DNA of 64,000 nucleotides from CAYMUR01 sp964393615 (GTDB taxonomy: Bacteria; Planctomycetota; Planctomycetia; Pirellulales; Pirellulaceae): contig CAYMUR010000016.1 in NCBI GenBank assembly GCA_964393615.1, forward strand, positions 1-64,000. The letters run 5' to 3'. A program made the translations under genes and the position numbers. Every line of letters starts with the position of its first letter. The stretch's first letter is position 1. The notes beneath the pieces are model-generated. The model did not search any database and had not been told where the DNA came from. It saw only the letters and a program-made list of their open reading frames with translations. Below are positions 18,969-28,072 of the stretch, one piece after another.

Positions 18969-19820
18969 GTGATCTTTTTAGTCCGTCGATCTGTTGAGGC
19001 TGTTTGCTGTGTCTTGCTGCTTGCCCTGCTGTCGAACTGTCCGGTCCGTGCTGACAATGTCGAGGTACCCGATGAGAATCTTGAAAAGGTGCTACGAGGT
19101 ATTTTGAAGAAAAAACAGATCGAAAAAGAAGAGATTACAAGCGAGGACTTAGCAACCATTTATTTTCTTCACGCCGATGAGCAGGGTATCTCCGATTTGA
19201 CGGGTCTGGAACATTGCATCAACTTGGCTGAAGTAAGTTTGGCCAAGAATGAGATTGAGAATGTCACACCACTGACTTCGAGCCCTAATATTCAATTGCT
19301 TGATTTGTCGTACAATCGGGTCAACGACATTGAACCGCTGGCTAAATTAGAAAAACTTCAATACCTTCAGTTGGAACATAACAAAGTCGAAAACATTTCC
19401 GCCGTGAGCGCGTTAAAAGCGATGAATTCGCTTTATTTGACTGACAACCGCATTACAGACATTTCACCGGTAGCTGGACTTTCTAAAGTGTGGTCTTTGT
19501 ACCTGGCGGACAACAAGGTCAGTGACCTCTCGCCACTTAACCAGCTTAAATGGTTGTCGAATCTTGACCTGCAAGGAAACGAGGTGAAGAATGTGTCTCC
19601 ACTGGTTGAACTGACAGAATTGCGTTGGACTTTTTTACAGAGGAACCAAATCGAGGACATTGGGCCGCTGGTTGCTATGGCCAAAAAAGATTTGGAAGGT
19701 GAGAAACGCTTTGCTCCGTTCTGGAATCTTTATCTGGGAGAGAATCCTTTGACGGCGGATTCAAAAGAAAAGCACGTTCCTGAGTTGGAACAAATGGGCG
19801 TACGCTTGAAAATGGAATAA
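18969..19820 (+). CDS. Exported leucine-rich-repeat protein
   Basis: This 283-residue protein starts at GTG, six bases after AAGGAG, with a signal peptide (EAVCCVLLLALLSNCPVRA). After a short helical cap (ENLEKVLRGILKKK) come about seven 22-residue leucine-rich repeats of the internalin type. Their consensus is L-x-x-L-x-L-x-x-N-x-I-x-D-I-x-P-L, seen in IQLLDLSYNRVNDIEPL, LQYLQLEHNKVENISAV and LSNLDLQGNEVKNVSPL. The protein is probably a periplasmic or surface protein-binding module. It has no anchor beyond the signal peptide. The next gene starts 44 bases downstream and may be co-transcribed. Confidence 0.88.
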   Translation: MIFLVRRSVEAVCCVLLLALLSNCPVRADNVEVPDENLEKVLRGILKKKQIEKEEITSEDLATIYFLHADEQGISDLTGLEHCINLAEVSLAKNEIENVTPLTSSPNIQLLDLSYNRVNDIEPLAKLEKLQYLQLEHNKVENISAVSALKAMNSLYLTDNRITDISPVAGLSKVWSLYLADNKVSDLSPLNQLKWLSNLDLQGNEVKNVSPLVELTELRWTFLQRNQIEDIGPLVAMAKKDLEGEKRFAPFWNLYLGENPLTADSKEKHVPELEQMGVRLKME

Positions 19821-19864
19821 CCCCCCGATGGCGATTGTGGATATTGTCATCATTCTGACAAAAT

Positions 19865-20395
19865 ATGTACGCTGACTTCGAGGCTGAACAACGATTTGAA
19901 GAGGCCTGGCGCGCCGTCGACATTGTGCGCCCTGTGAATTATTCCCTGTTTACATTCGGGGAATCGGTGCTGCCTTATTACGTTGTTTGTGGTGAACGGG
20001 ACGACGCATTGACGGTATCCGTCACGCAAGGTGATGTGCGAATAAACCGCCCGATGGTTATTACGCCTGATAGCGACCATCCTCAGTTCCAGAATTTCTT
20101 TGAGAACCAGCAAGAAGAGGGAGTCGCGCAGTTTTTGCTAGCGCGTTCCGCTCGGTTTTCGAATTTAAAGTTTGAAAACCGGAGCGGAAATAAGCGTACC
20201 GTACAAAGCGATATGGGGGAAACGATCAATCGCTTAAACCGGAAACTGGATGACGAAGAAGAGGATCGTGTTGCCGTGCTGTCTGCTCCGCCTAGCCTGG
20301 GAAATATTGCTGTTTTGCGCTATGCCATGGAACGTGTCTGGGAAAGTGCTCCAGGAAATGTTCAGGAACTTCGCGAACGTGGTTTTCTGCCGTAG
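19865..20395 (+). CDS. Hypothetical cytoplasmic protein
   Basis: This 176-residue soluble protein has no signal peptide or membrane segment. It reads as a single alpha/beta domain (PVNYSLFTFGESVLPYYVV, then TVSVTQGDVRINRPMVITPD) with a charged helical C-terminal part (INRLNRKLDDEEEDRV). I suspect a lineage-restricted conserved hypothetical but cannot name a family. It follows the LRR gene by 44 bases on the same strand. A 12-bp tandem duplication overlaps its stop codon. Confidence 0.75.
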   Translation: MYADFEAEQRFEEAWRAVDIVRPVNYSLFTFGESVLPYYVVCGERDDALTVSVTQGDVRINRPMVITPDSDHPQFQNFFENQQEEGVAQFLLARSARFSNLKFENRSGNKRTVQSDMGETINRLNRKLDDEEEDRVAVLSAPPSLGNIAVLRYAMERVWESAPGNVQELRERGFLP

Positions 20396-20412
20396 CAATA
20401 GCCGTAGCAATA
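20389..20412 (+). repeat. Perfect 12-bp tandem duplication across a stop codon
   Basis: GCCGTAGCAATA occurs at 20389-20400 and again at 20401-20412. The first copy contains the TAG stop (20393-20395) of the upstream gene, so the coding sequence is unaffected. Confidence 0.95.
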
Positions 20413-20497
20413 AATGTCACTTAGTCTTGTGCAACCTAAGACGATCAACAGATAGTAACCACGGGGGGAACCTCTGGCATTTGTCGTCGCAAAAACA

Positions 20498-22450
20498 TCA
20501 ATCCAATTTGAGACGTCGAAAAATGGGTACGTGGCGATAGTAAACTTCTAAGGTGCATGTTGCCAGGGCAGTTGTGTACAATCGGCCCCCGGTATGGTCA
20601 TGGTTCTCTTGAGGATTCCAGCTTCCTGCAGCGTGGCCCGAAATTTCTTGAGAAGAAACGAGGACGTCGCGCATAGAGTGGTTCCATTTTTTCCAGGCAG
20701 TGCCACCAACATGATGCATGACTTGTGTGGCATAGTACCAATAATAGATGTTTGGGTTTTGCCGCTGAGGCAAATGATCTTGGATCAAATAATTAACTCC
20801 GCGGCGGAGACCGACGTGCGACAGTTCCCACCCCAGGTACATGCGACAGAGCAATGCTTCGGCAGTCATGACTGGTGTTGGCGATTTGCCTGGCATGTAA
20901 GCGTAAAGATCACCTTCTGAAGTTCCGACACTGTCCAGGAAGTGTCCTGCGTTTTCCAAGGTGTGACTGGGAACATTCAAGCTGGCAGACCTCGCGCTTT
21001 GCAATGCCATGAGTTGCCAGCCGAGAACACTGGTGTCGCCAGGTTCTCCTGGTTGGTATCGCCAGCCACCCGCTTCATGTTGGGCGGCGACAATGAAATC
21101 AATGGACCGTTGTGCTGCCTCTCGCAGTTTTGCATCTCCGGTCATCGAGTAAGCTTCACAAAGTACGATGGCAGCCTGCCCATGTGCATACATGCCAGCG
21201 TTACCAGAACTATCTGCGCGCAAGTCTCCGTCGGGTTCTTGGTGTTCAATCAACCAGCGCAATCCTAATGACACACTGTCCTGATAGCGACCTACGAGGT
21301 GCGTCTGACCGGCACCGAGAAAGGGAAGTAATACTAGTGCCGTACCTGCCGTGTCACTGTGCAGCGTGCCATGCCCTGTACACTGGCTCTCGCAGTGACT
21401 GCTTTGGTGATAATGATCCAAGCTCCAACTTCCATTTGGATTCTGATGCAACTGCAACCAATGCAGCCCCCGTGCCACCGCTGCTTCGGTGAGTGTTGTG
21501 CCACCTTCTTGACGGATCATTTCGACGCGCAGACGCGGATCACGTGTTGCCAGCATCGCATGGCTTGAATCGCTTCGCACAATCGTTTTTTTGACCCGGT
21601 CGAGGTCAGGTAATTCAGGATGGGGCGCCAGGGGGTCGAGTCGTAGTTGTTGTGCTTCTTGATTGGCACGGATCAAGGCTAGTCGCTGTGGTTTCGATTG
21701 GCGGTCGGCGTCCGGTGGAATAGGCAGATCGAAAACCACTTCATCTAAGGTGATCTTCACATCTTGGCGACTACCTTCCCGGTGCCAGGGACTGATTTCA
21801 GTGGAAAGTACGAGAAAAGGATTCTGGTGAGCGGCTTCGACCATCAGCAATGCGAATAACGTGAGCAGTACCATGTGGATGATGGCACTCACCATCCAGG
21901 CTGGCAAATTCTGTAGCCAATGCGTTGCGCGTGCACTCTGCCGTTTTATCGGTGAACGATAGCGAGCAGGTCTAACCTGTCGGGAAGTTGTCGACAAGAT
22001 TGTGCTTTGTACGGGTGGTGCATGAACCGTTTCGATCTCCGGTTCTTGTCGGACTGTTGCTTTGGTTGGTTTGTGGAGTAGACCTTCCAGGTGTCCAGAT
22101 GCCGGACTGGTCTGGTTGAGCGCGCGAACCTGTTCGATGGTCAGTACAATACTAACGCCGCAGCGCCAGCAGTCTGCCACGGATAGCCACATTCGCAGCG
22201 TCATGGGAGCGCTGCAGTCTGGGCAGCGACAGAGCATGACATCAGGATTCAATGGCGTCCTGGTCGGAGTAGAGGAACGGGCGCGCGGACGCTGAGGATT
22301 TGTGTCAGGCGCTGGAGCTAATCGAATTGGCCCTTCAGCGTTGAGGTCGAACCAGAAATTTGCAGTGAGAGCAGGTTGACCTTTAGCGATATGTAGCAGA
22401 TCGATATCGGAATCGCCGTGCCAGTTGGTTTTCTTCTGATCTGGGAACAT
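20498..22450 (-). CDS. Membrane protein with zinc ribbon and C-terminal alpha-toroid (prenyltransferase/squalene-cyclase) domain
   Basis: With the ATG at 22450 the product has 650 residues; an ATG at 22483 would add 11. Near residues 74-97 two CxxC pairs (CPDC and CWRC) form a likely zinc ribbon. A linker leads to one transmembrane helix (about 185-205, VSAIIHMVLLTLFALLMVEA). The C-terminal 330 residues show alpha/alpha-toroid repeats of the prenyltransferase and squalene-oxidase-repeat class: GLHWLQLHQNPNGSWSLDHY, LRWLIEHQEPDGDLRADSSG, SIDFIVAAQHEAGGWRYQPG. No DxDD cyclase motif is visible, so terpene-cyclase activity is unlikely; a binding or scaffolding role is more probable. The gene is divergent from the MoxR operon. 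Confidence 0.85.
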   Translation of the reverse strand: MFPDQKKTNWHGDSDIDLLHIAKGQPALTANFWFDLNAEGPIRLAPAPDTNPQRPRARSSTPTRTPLNPDVMLCRCPDCSAPMTLRMWLSVADCWRCGVSIVLTIEQVRALNQTSPASGHLEGLLHKPTKATVRQEPEIETVHAPPVQSTILSTTSRQVRPARYRSPIKRQSARATHWLQNLPAWMVSAIIHMVLLTLFALLMVEAAHQNPFLVLSTEISPWHREGSRQDVKITLDEVVFDLPIPPDADRQSKPQRLALIRANQEAQQLRLDPLAPHPELPDLDRVKKTIVRSDSSHAMLATRDPRLRVEMIRQEGGTTLTEAAVARGLHWLQLHQNPNGSWSLDHYHQSSHCESQCTGHGTLHSDTAGTALVLLPFLGAGQTHLVGRYQDSVSLGLRWLIEHQEPDGDLRADSSGNAGMYAHGQAAIVLCEAYSMTGDAKLREAAQRSIDFIVAAQHEAGGWRYQPGEPGDTSVLGWQLMALQSARSASLNVPSHTLENAGHFLDSVGTSEGDLYAYMPGKSPTPVMTAEALLCRMYLGWELSHVGLRRGVNYLIQDHLPQRQNPNIYYWYYATQVMHHVGGTAWKKWNHSMRDVLVSSQEISGHAAGSWNPQENHDHTGGRLYTTALATCTLEVYYRHVPIFRRLKLD

Positions 22451-22882
22451 AGCAGTGTTCAAATAAAGACGCCCACAGCACATTCAATGTAACACGATAG
22501 TACGGATCATGCCACTGCTCTGTCCGTCATGTCTAATACACAATTACGAGGTATTGTCACTCCGTCTATGATGCAACGGTCAAAAACCGATATGGCGGTG
22601 AAAGGACTGGACACCAATTTACAACCAATTGTCACTAATCCGCCCGTGGCAGCAATCAGTTTCCAGGAGTTAAAAGTGTTAACGAATTGTGTTTGGTTCA
22701 AATCGCCGCTGGGTTGAAAATACTTGCATTGATGGTGTTGCTTTGACGCGTGCCAGGGTCCAGACGAGAAAAAGCGCAGTGGATTGTCTGCAGGGCTGGA
22801 CGATCACGCTAGACAGCGGATACCATAAAAAATGGTTTGTGGTGTGCACATTGATACGGCAGCTCAGGACAGGAGTGAGGTC
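22451..22882 (+). other. Divergent intergenic region
   Basis: This spacer should hold the promoters of both the alpha-toroid gene (minus) and the MoxR operon (plus). AGGAGTGAGG just before 22883 is a strong ribosome binding site. I could not pick a promoter with confidence. A GGTTCAAATC string near 22696 resembles a tRNA T-arm but no acceptor stem fits. Confidence 0.45.
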
Positions 22883-23824
22883 ATGGCAATGGAATTGCGA
22901 AGCCAAGTTGCCGAATTGGAAGAGAATATTTGCCGAGTCGTTCTCGGAAAACCAGAAGTCGTGCGAATGTGCCTGATGGCACTGCTCGCAGGTGAGCATA
23001 TTTTACTCGAAGACGTACCGGGAGTCGGTAAAACATTGGTTGGTAAAGCGTTGGCGAAAAGTCTCCATGGTGACTTCTGTCGTCTGCAATTTACTCCGGA
23101 TCTTTTACCCAGCGATATTGTTGGCAGTAGTGTCTACAACAACCAAACCGGAGAATTTGTTTTTGACTGTGGACCGATCTTCACCAACATTGTTTTGGCC
23201 GACGAGATTAACCGTGCGCCATCGCGTACACAAAGTGCCCTGTTGGAGGCGATGAGCGATGCTCAAGTATCGGTAGACGGACAGACCCACAAGCTCCCAT
23301 CTCCGTTCATGGTGATTGCCACACAAAATCCGTTTGAGTTCGAAGGTACCTATCCTTTGCCCGAAAGTCAGCTTGATCGTTTTCTACTGCGAACATCCAT
23401 GGGCTATCCTGAGCGCGACGATGAATTACAGGTTCTTATTAGCCACCGCCAGTCAGAACCGGTAGAGAGTTTACGTCCTGTACTTGATGCGGCGCAAATT
23501 GTTGAACTACAAGAGGCAGTACGCAGCGTACGTGTGGAGCAAGCGATTTATGGATATATCTTAAATATTGTCGAATCAACCAGGCAGTGCGATGACTTGC
23601 ATGTCGGAGTAAGTACTCGTGGTGCTCTCTGCTTGACTCGAGCTGCCCAGGCGTTTGCTCTCCTCGAAGGCCGGCAGTACGTTATTCCAGACGATGTGAA
23701 ACGGCTTTCTGTTCCAGTACTGGCACATCGTGTAATCGCTAAAGGCTACCTGCATGGTGGGCACCGAGATGCGGTCGAGACACTCGTCGGCCGGCTCGTT
23801 GAGGACACGAACGTCCCAGGATAG
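22883..23824 (+). CDS. MoxR-family AAA+ ATPase
   Basis: This 313-residue ATPase starts at an ATG preceded by AGGAGTGAGG; the in-frame ATG at 22832 lacks such a site. Walker A is DVPGVGKT (44-51), Walker B is VLADEIN (104-110) and sensor 1 is ATQNP (146-150). The MoxR hallmark GTYPLPESQLDRF follows at 155-167. MoxR proteins are chaperone-like ATPases that act with a DUF58 or VWA partner. Here the DUF58 gene begins 48 bases downstream and the transglutaminase gene follows, giving the widespread moxR-DUF58-transglutaminase operon. Confidence 0.96.
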   Translation: MAMELRSQVAELEENICRVVLGKPEVVRMCLMALLAGEHILLEDVPGVGKTLVGKALAKSLHGDFCRLQFTPDLLPSDIVGSSVYNNQTGEFVFDCGPIFTNIVLADEINRAPSRTQSALLEAMSDAQVSVDGQTHKLPSPFMVIATQNPFEFEGTYPLPESQLDRFLLRTSMGYPERDDELQVLISHRQSEPVESLRPVLDAAQIVELQEAVRSVRVEQAIYGYILNIVESTRQCDDLHVGVSTRGALCLTRAAQAFALLEGRQYVIPDDVKRLSVPVLAHRVIAKGYLHGGHRDAVETLVGRLVEDTNVPG

Positions 23825-23871
23825 CTGCGACAAAGGTTTTTAGGACGCTCTGTTTGGCATTGGGTGTTACT

Positions 23872-25053
23872 ATGCTGCAAAAAAATCAGTTCGTGGTTTC
23901 GCGAGAAGGAATGTTCTACCTGTTTGTAATGTTTTTTGTCATGAGCGGCGCTTTTCTTCGTGAGATCAATTTGCTGTTGATGTTAATGGGCATGATGATT
24001 GGTATTTTTGTGTTTAATTGGTTTGCCGTTACGATAACGCTGAATCGTTTGGCAGTGCAACGCAAACTGCCGGAGCGGATTTGTGTTGGTGACTTGTTAA
24101 TGGTTGAACTGTCACTGACGAATGGCCGTTCACGCACAGATAGTTGGGCCGTAACTCTAGAAGATCAGATTCGTAGGCTGGAATCTGACTCGGAAGAGTC
24201 CAGTCAGGTGGTACATGTAATGGCGACCCATGTGCGAGCTGGCGAGACACATCGGTTGACTTTTCGTGGTCGGTTGATGCAGCGTGGACACTATGAGTTT
24301 GGCCCAATACGTATTTCGACGCGATTTCCCCTGGGGTTGTTACGTCGTTCGGTACAAGCCGATTGTGTTGACCGATTAGTCGTCTATCCCCAAGTTGGTC
24401 AGCTAACACGGCGCTGGAATCAATTGATTCAGTCTCAGCGTGTTGGCAGTCGTCAGACTCGTCACCGTTACGGGTTAGTCGAAGGAGATTTTTATGGTCT
24501 AAGAGATTGGCGCTCGGGCGACAGTCGACATTGGATTCATTGGCGTACTTCGGCGAAGCGAGGTTCATTGAAAGTTTGCCAGTATGAGCAGCAGTGCAAC
24601 CAAAATTTAGCGTTATTAGTCGATTTGTGGGCTCCGTCCGTTATGAATTCTAAAGAAACGGATGCCTGTGAAAGAGCGATTTCATTTGCGGCGACAGTCA
24701 TTGAAGACATGTGCCGTCGTGGTGGAAGTCAAATTTTACTGGGAATTGCTGGCAAGCAGATCCGCTGTGTGCGAGGGACGGCCTCCACCGGTTTGATGTA
24801 TGAAGTCATGGATTATTTAGCGGGTGCTGCTAGTTCTCATGTAGACCGACTACCCGAGTTAGTAAGCCAGGCCACAGAACGTATGACTCCAGGCATGCGG
24901 ATAGTGATTCTCGGCACGCGTCCTAATGATTTGAGTGATACCGAACGGTTTTCTGATTTGTGGAACAACCCGCACAAACGAAATATCGCCGGACAAGTGG
25001 TGTCTATCGATGTGACGAATGTGGAAGATCGGGAATATTTTTACTTTGAGTGA
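23872..25053 (+). CDS. DUF58 protein, partner of MoxR
   Basis: The 393-residue protein has two N-terminal transmembrane helices (about 15-28 and 34-52). The DUF58 signature GLRDWRSGDSRHWIHWRTSA lies at about 209-228, and the C-terminal part resembles a VWA-like fold (NLALLVDLWAPS). The ATG at 23872 is preferred over the TTG at 23854. It sits between the MoxR ATPase and the transglutaminase. In this arrangement DUF58 proteins are thought to be membrane-attached adaptors, but the exact function is unknown. Confidence 0.95.
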   Translation: MLQKNQFVVSREGMFYLFVMFFVMSGAFLREINLLLMLMGMMIGIFVFNWFAVTITLNRLAVQRKLPERICVGDLLMVELSLTNGRSRTDSWAVTLEDQIRRLESDSEESSQVVHVMATHVRAGETHRLTFRGRLMQRGHYEFGPIRISTRFPLGLLRRSVQADCVDRLVVYPQVGQLTRRWNQLIQSQRVGSRQTRHRYGLVEGDFYGLRDWRSGDSRHWIHWRTSAKRGSLKVCQYEQQCNQNLALLVDLWAPSVMNSKETDACERAISFAATVIEDMCRRGGSQILLGIAGKQIRCVRGTASTGLMYEVMDYLAGAASSHVDRLPELVSQATERMTPGMRIVILGTRPNDLSDTERFSDLWNNPHKRNIAGQVVSIDVTNVEDREYFYFE

Positions 25054-25094
25054 GAAGTGGCAAGTGATTCCTGGCCACTATCCAAGTGTTACAT

Positions 25095-27476
25095 ATGCCT
25101 CTTGAACGTCTATTACAGGTTCACGTAGCGGCCCTGGTGGCGATGGGTGCTCTACTGTTGGGGATGGAGCAACAAAGTACCATCTTGCCATTATTGGCCG
25201 TGGTATCTGCTTTGATCTCGGTGTTTTTGACTGACTTCTGGCGTATGATCCGACTGAATACGACTGTGGCGAATATCGCTGGCATTGTGGCTGTTCTTGT
25301 TTGTTTGTCGGATTTTTTTGAATATGGCCACAAGCAACAACAGCTTTTTTCGGTGGCAAACTTGCTGGTCTATCTACAGTTAGTTTTACTGTTTCAAGAA
25401 AAAAACAACCGTCTTTACGGCCATCTGTTGGTTTTGAGCTTGTTACAAGTGGTGGTCGCATCAGCGCTCGGCTTAGAACTACGGTTTGGTGTGCTGTTAG
25501 TAGTTTACATGTTTGTGGCCTTGGCCGCGCTCACTCTTTTCTTTTTCCACCGTGAGTTGTCGAAATACGGAAGGGCTGTCGTAACGAATTCTGATGGAGT
25601 GGAATTGTGGGCCAAACCAATGCCCCGATTGGAAGAATCTGGATTACAGCCAACTGCAACTTACGCTGACATGGCCCGAGCATTGACTCCTGTTGGCCTC
25701 TTGAAGTCCGTACTAATAATGGGGATTTCTGCCTTTTTCATCGCAAGTACTTTGTTTTTCTCTATTCCACGTGGTGGGACAAGAGACTGGCAATCGGAAG
25801 CCACCATGTCAAGTCAAATTGCTTTTGCTCCTGAAGTCACGTTGAATGAAAAAGGTCTTTTGCGTCGCAGTGAAGAGCGAGTCATGCGGGTGAAATTTTA
25901 TAATGCTCAAACCGACGAGCCCTTCGTAGTTGCCGGTGAACCTTATTTTCGGGGAACGGTCCTCTGGGATTATACTTCGAAGGGAGACGTGGGCCATTGG
26001 AGCCAAGGAGATCTGGGCATTGCCGCTGAATATGTCAAAATACGTACAGCTCCGTCGAACCAGTTGGTGGTGCGTCAGGAAATTGCATTAGCGCCACGTC
26101 GCGATCAGCTCTTGTTTTCTGTATGGCCTTTTTACCAGGAAGAAAGAACCCCCAAGTCAATCGCGTACAATGTTCGTAAACGGCAGCTGGTGCACAAACG
26201 TGACGATCATAAACCGCGACTCGGTAATTTTCGTTATTGCTTGTTGACACCAACGTTTCATTCCGGCAGGCAAGATCCTATTGTCGGTCATTCGAATCAT
26301 GTGAATTGGCAGGCAGACACGTGGGAACTGGAGCAGGAACTTAAACAACTTTGTCAAGTGGATTGGGAGCAATTTCCCGAGTTGAAAAAAATGGCGGATG
26401 AGATTGTCGCGAAGGTCGCCACCAAAGATCGAATATCACATGTCATGGCATTGGAATCACATTTGCGTAACGCAAATGTATACCATTATGAAACTGATTT
26501 CACAAAGATCCAATCGCAACGGCAATTGCATGTCGATCCAATTGAAGATTTTATTTCCAATCATCGTACAGGTCATTGTGAGTATTTTGCCAGTGCACTG
26601 GCTCTCATGCTCCGTACACAAGGTATCCCTTCGCGACTGGTCGTTGGTTACTTAGGAGGAGAATACAATGAGTTTGGTAAGTATTATACGGTGCGTGAAG
26701 AGCATGCCCATGCTTGGGTCGAAGCCTACTTGGAACCAGGTGATATTCCGGCATCCTATCGAAGGTACGAGGGTAGGCCCCAGAGCGCATGGTTGCGACT
26801 CGACCCGACGCCACCGGGAAATAGCCTGGCTTCAGTTGCGATTGGTGCCAGTATCTTTGCTCGTCTAGGACAGTGGGTGGACTATACCAAATTGTTGTGG
26901 ACTGAATATGTTGTGGGATTCAATTCAGAGCGACAACACAGGTCCATTTACCGACCCCTAGCCAGTCGATTCAGGAGTTTTCTGCAAACGACGTTTAGTC
27001 GTGAGACGTGGCAGCACCTAGGGGACAGGATTGTGAATCTTCGCTGGTTCAACTGGCGTGCGGGATTGTTGTCTGCTGTCGTCTTGTTGGCCTCGGTGAG
27101 TCTATATTGGCTGGCACGCGAGCCTGTTCGGCGAATCTGGCAGGTGTACCGTACAGCGAGACGTCCCATCCAAGGCGACGACGGACATCGTATAAAGTTT
27201 TATGATCGCCTGGAGTCGTTACTGGCGCGCCACGGCTGGCATCGACCAGCTGGACAGACACCGCATGAATTTGCAATGGAAGTTGGTGGACGACTTGCTG
27301 ACCAATCACGGCAACAGTCGGTTTCTTCATTACCACGCCGTATCGTGGAGTTGTTTTACCGTGTTCGCTTTGGTGGATATGTGTTAAACCGTGAAGAGTT
27401 AGTAAGCGTCGAGCAGGCATTGACAGAACTAGACAGCGCGTTGATTGCCAGTCACGATGATTGCCAGTCACGATGA
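25095..27476 (+). CDS. Transglutaminase-like membrane protein (TgpA/DUF3488 type)
   Basis: The 793-residue protein has an N-terminal block of five to six membrane helices (DUF3488/TgpA_N type) up to about residue 230. A transglutaminase-like core follows, with the catalytic triad Cys495 (GHCEYFASA), His539 (HAHAWVEAY) and Asp570 (RLDPTPP). Another transmembrane helix lies near 658-678 (AGLLSAVVLLASVSLYWLA), and the cytoplasmic tail resembles DUF4129 (TPHEFAMEVGG, RVRFGGYVLN). ATG 25095 is preferred over GTG 25086. It is the third gene of the moxR operon. A 16-bp tandem duplication changes the last few residues and supplies the present stop. Confidence 0.94.
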   Translation: MPLERLLQVHVAALVAMGALLLGMEQQSTILPLLAVVSALISVFLTDFWRMIRLNTTVANIAGIVAVLVCLSDFFEYGHKQQQLFSVANLLVYLQLVLLFQEKNNRLYGHLLVLSLLQVVVASALGLELRFGVLLVVYMFVALAALTLFFFHRELSKYGRAVVTNSDGVELWAKPMPRLEESGLQPTATYADMARALTPVGLLKSVLIMGISAFFIASTLFFSIPRGGTRDWQSEATMSSQIAFAPEVTLNEKGLLRRSEERVMRVKFYNAQTDEPFVVAGEPYFRGTVLWDYTSKGDVGHWSQGDLGIAAEYVKIRTAPSNQLVVRQEIALAPRRDQLLFSVWPFYQEERTPKSIAYNVRKRQLVHKRDDHKPRLGNFRYCLLTPTFHSGRQDPIVGHSNHVNWQADTWELEQELKQLCQVDWEQFPELKKMADEIVAKVATKDRISHVMALESHLRNANVYHYETDFTKIQSQRQLHVDPIEDFISNHRTGHCEYFASALALMLRTQGIPSRLVVGYLGGEYNEFGKYYTVREEHAHAWVEAYLEPGDIPASYRRYEGRPQSAWLRLDPTPPGNSLASVAIGASIFARLGQWVDYTKLLWTEYVVGFNSERQHRSIYRPLASRFRSFLQTTFSRETWQHLGDRIVNLRWFNWRAGLLSAVVLLASVSLYWLAREPVRRIWQVYRTARRPIQGDDGHRIKFYDRLESLLARHGWHRPAGQTPHEFAMEVGGRLADQSRQQSVSSLPRRIVELFYRVRFGGYVLNREELVSVEQALTELDSALIASHDDCQSR
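27444..27475 (+). repeat. Perfect 16-bp tandem duplication across a stop codon
   Basis: ATTGCCAGTCACGATG occurs at 27444-27459 and 27460-27475. The present TGA (27474-27476) exists because of the second copy. With a single copy the frame would read on from the shared sequence into a TCC and then a TGA, ending IASHDDS, so the duplication replaced that last serine with four residues (CQSR). Confidence 0.95.
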
Positions 27477-28072
27477 TTCCTGAATGGTGTCAGGAAAAAA
27501 AGATGGCATTCGATACCCTCGAAGATAGTTCAATCGGATAGCGTGATGGTGTTTCCGGCTGGTACAGTTGGTGGGTTTGTGGATTTCAGACGGTCATCCA
27601 GTTTCCACCGCATGTCGTTGGCTGCCTGGGGTCTTGAATTTATTTTTTTAGCCCGACTTTTTACCCAAATATTTCCACAACGGTATCACGGATTCTGTAA
27701 CAGTCTCCATCTCGTATGGCTGCAAGCCTTCACTGATTTTTCCGTCCACTACGTGAAAACATGAATGTCTGGCATTTTTTGGCAAAGTCCATACGTATCT
27801 TGTGAAATCGCAGCTTTTGTTATTCCCGGGCGTATTCCCTGTGCACGTCTTGATACATTACAATTCTGTTTGTCGGCACGTTGCCTACCGCGGCGTTCTA
27901 TGCGTAGGTCCGGTGTTCATTTTGTTTTTTCTGTCAACCACGGGACATTGGATTCGTTACTTAGGATTTACCAGTTTTCGTCAGAGGCTACTTTTTGATG
28001 ACGTCATGCACCGAGTAGCTTTGCGATTTGTCACAGATCGAAAATTCCAACCAAGAGTTAATCTGGCACACT
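27477..28072 (+). other. Intergenic region
   Basis: About 600 bases with no supported gene. A small inverted repeat, TTCCTGA (27477-27483) and TCAGGAA (27490-27496), follows the transglutaminase stop and is followed by As, not Ts, so it is not a standard terminator. Overlapping frames across 27543-28209 lack family features. Confidence 0.45.

Noticed and set aside
22680..22740. tRNA gene suggested by GGTTCAAATC
   Set aside because: No acceptor stem, anticodon arm or D-arm can be drawn around the string.
27477..27503. Intrinsic terminator after the transglutaminase gene
   Set aside because: The 7-bp stem is followed by As on the plus strand; on the minus strand there is no T-run after the stem.
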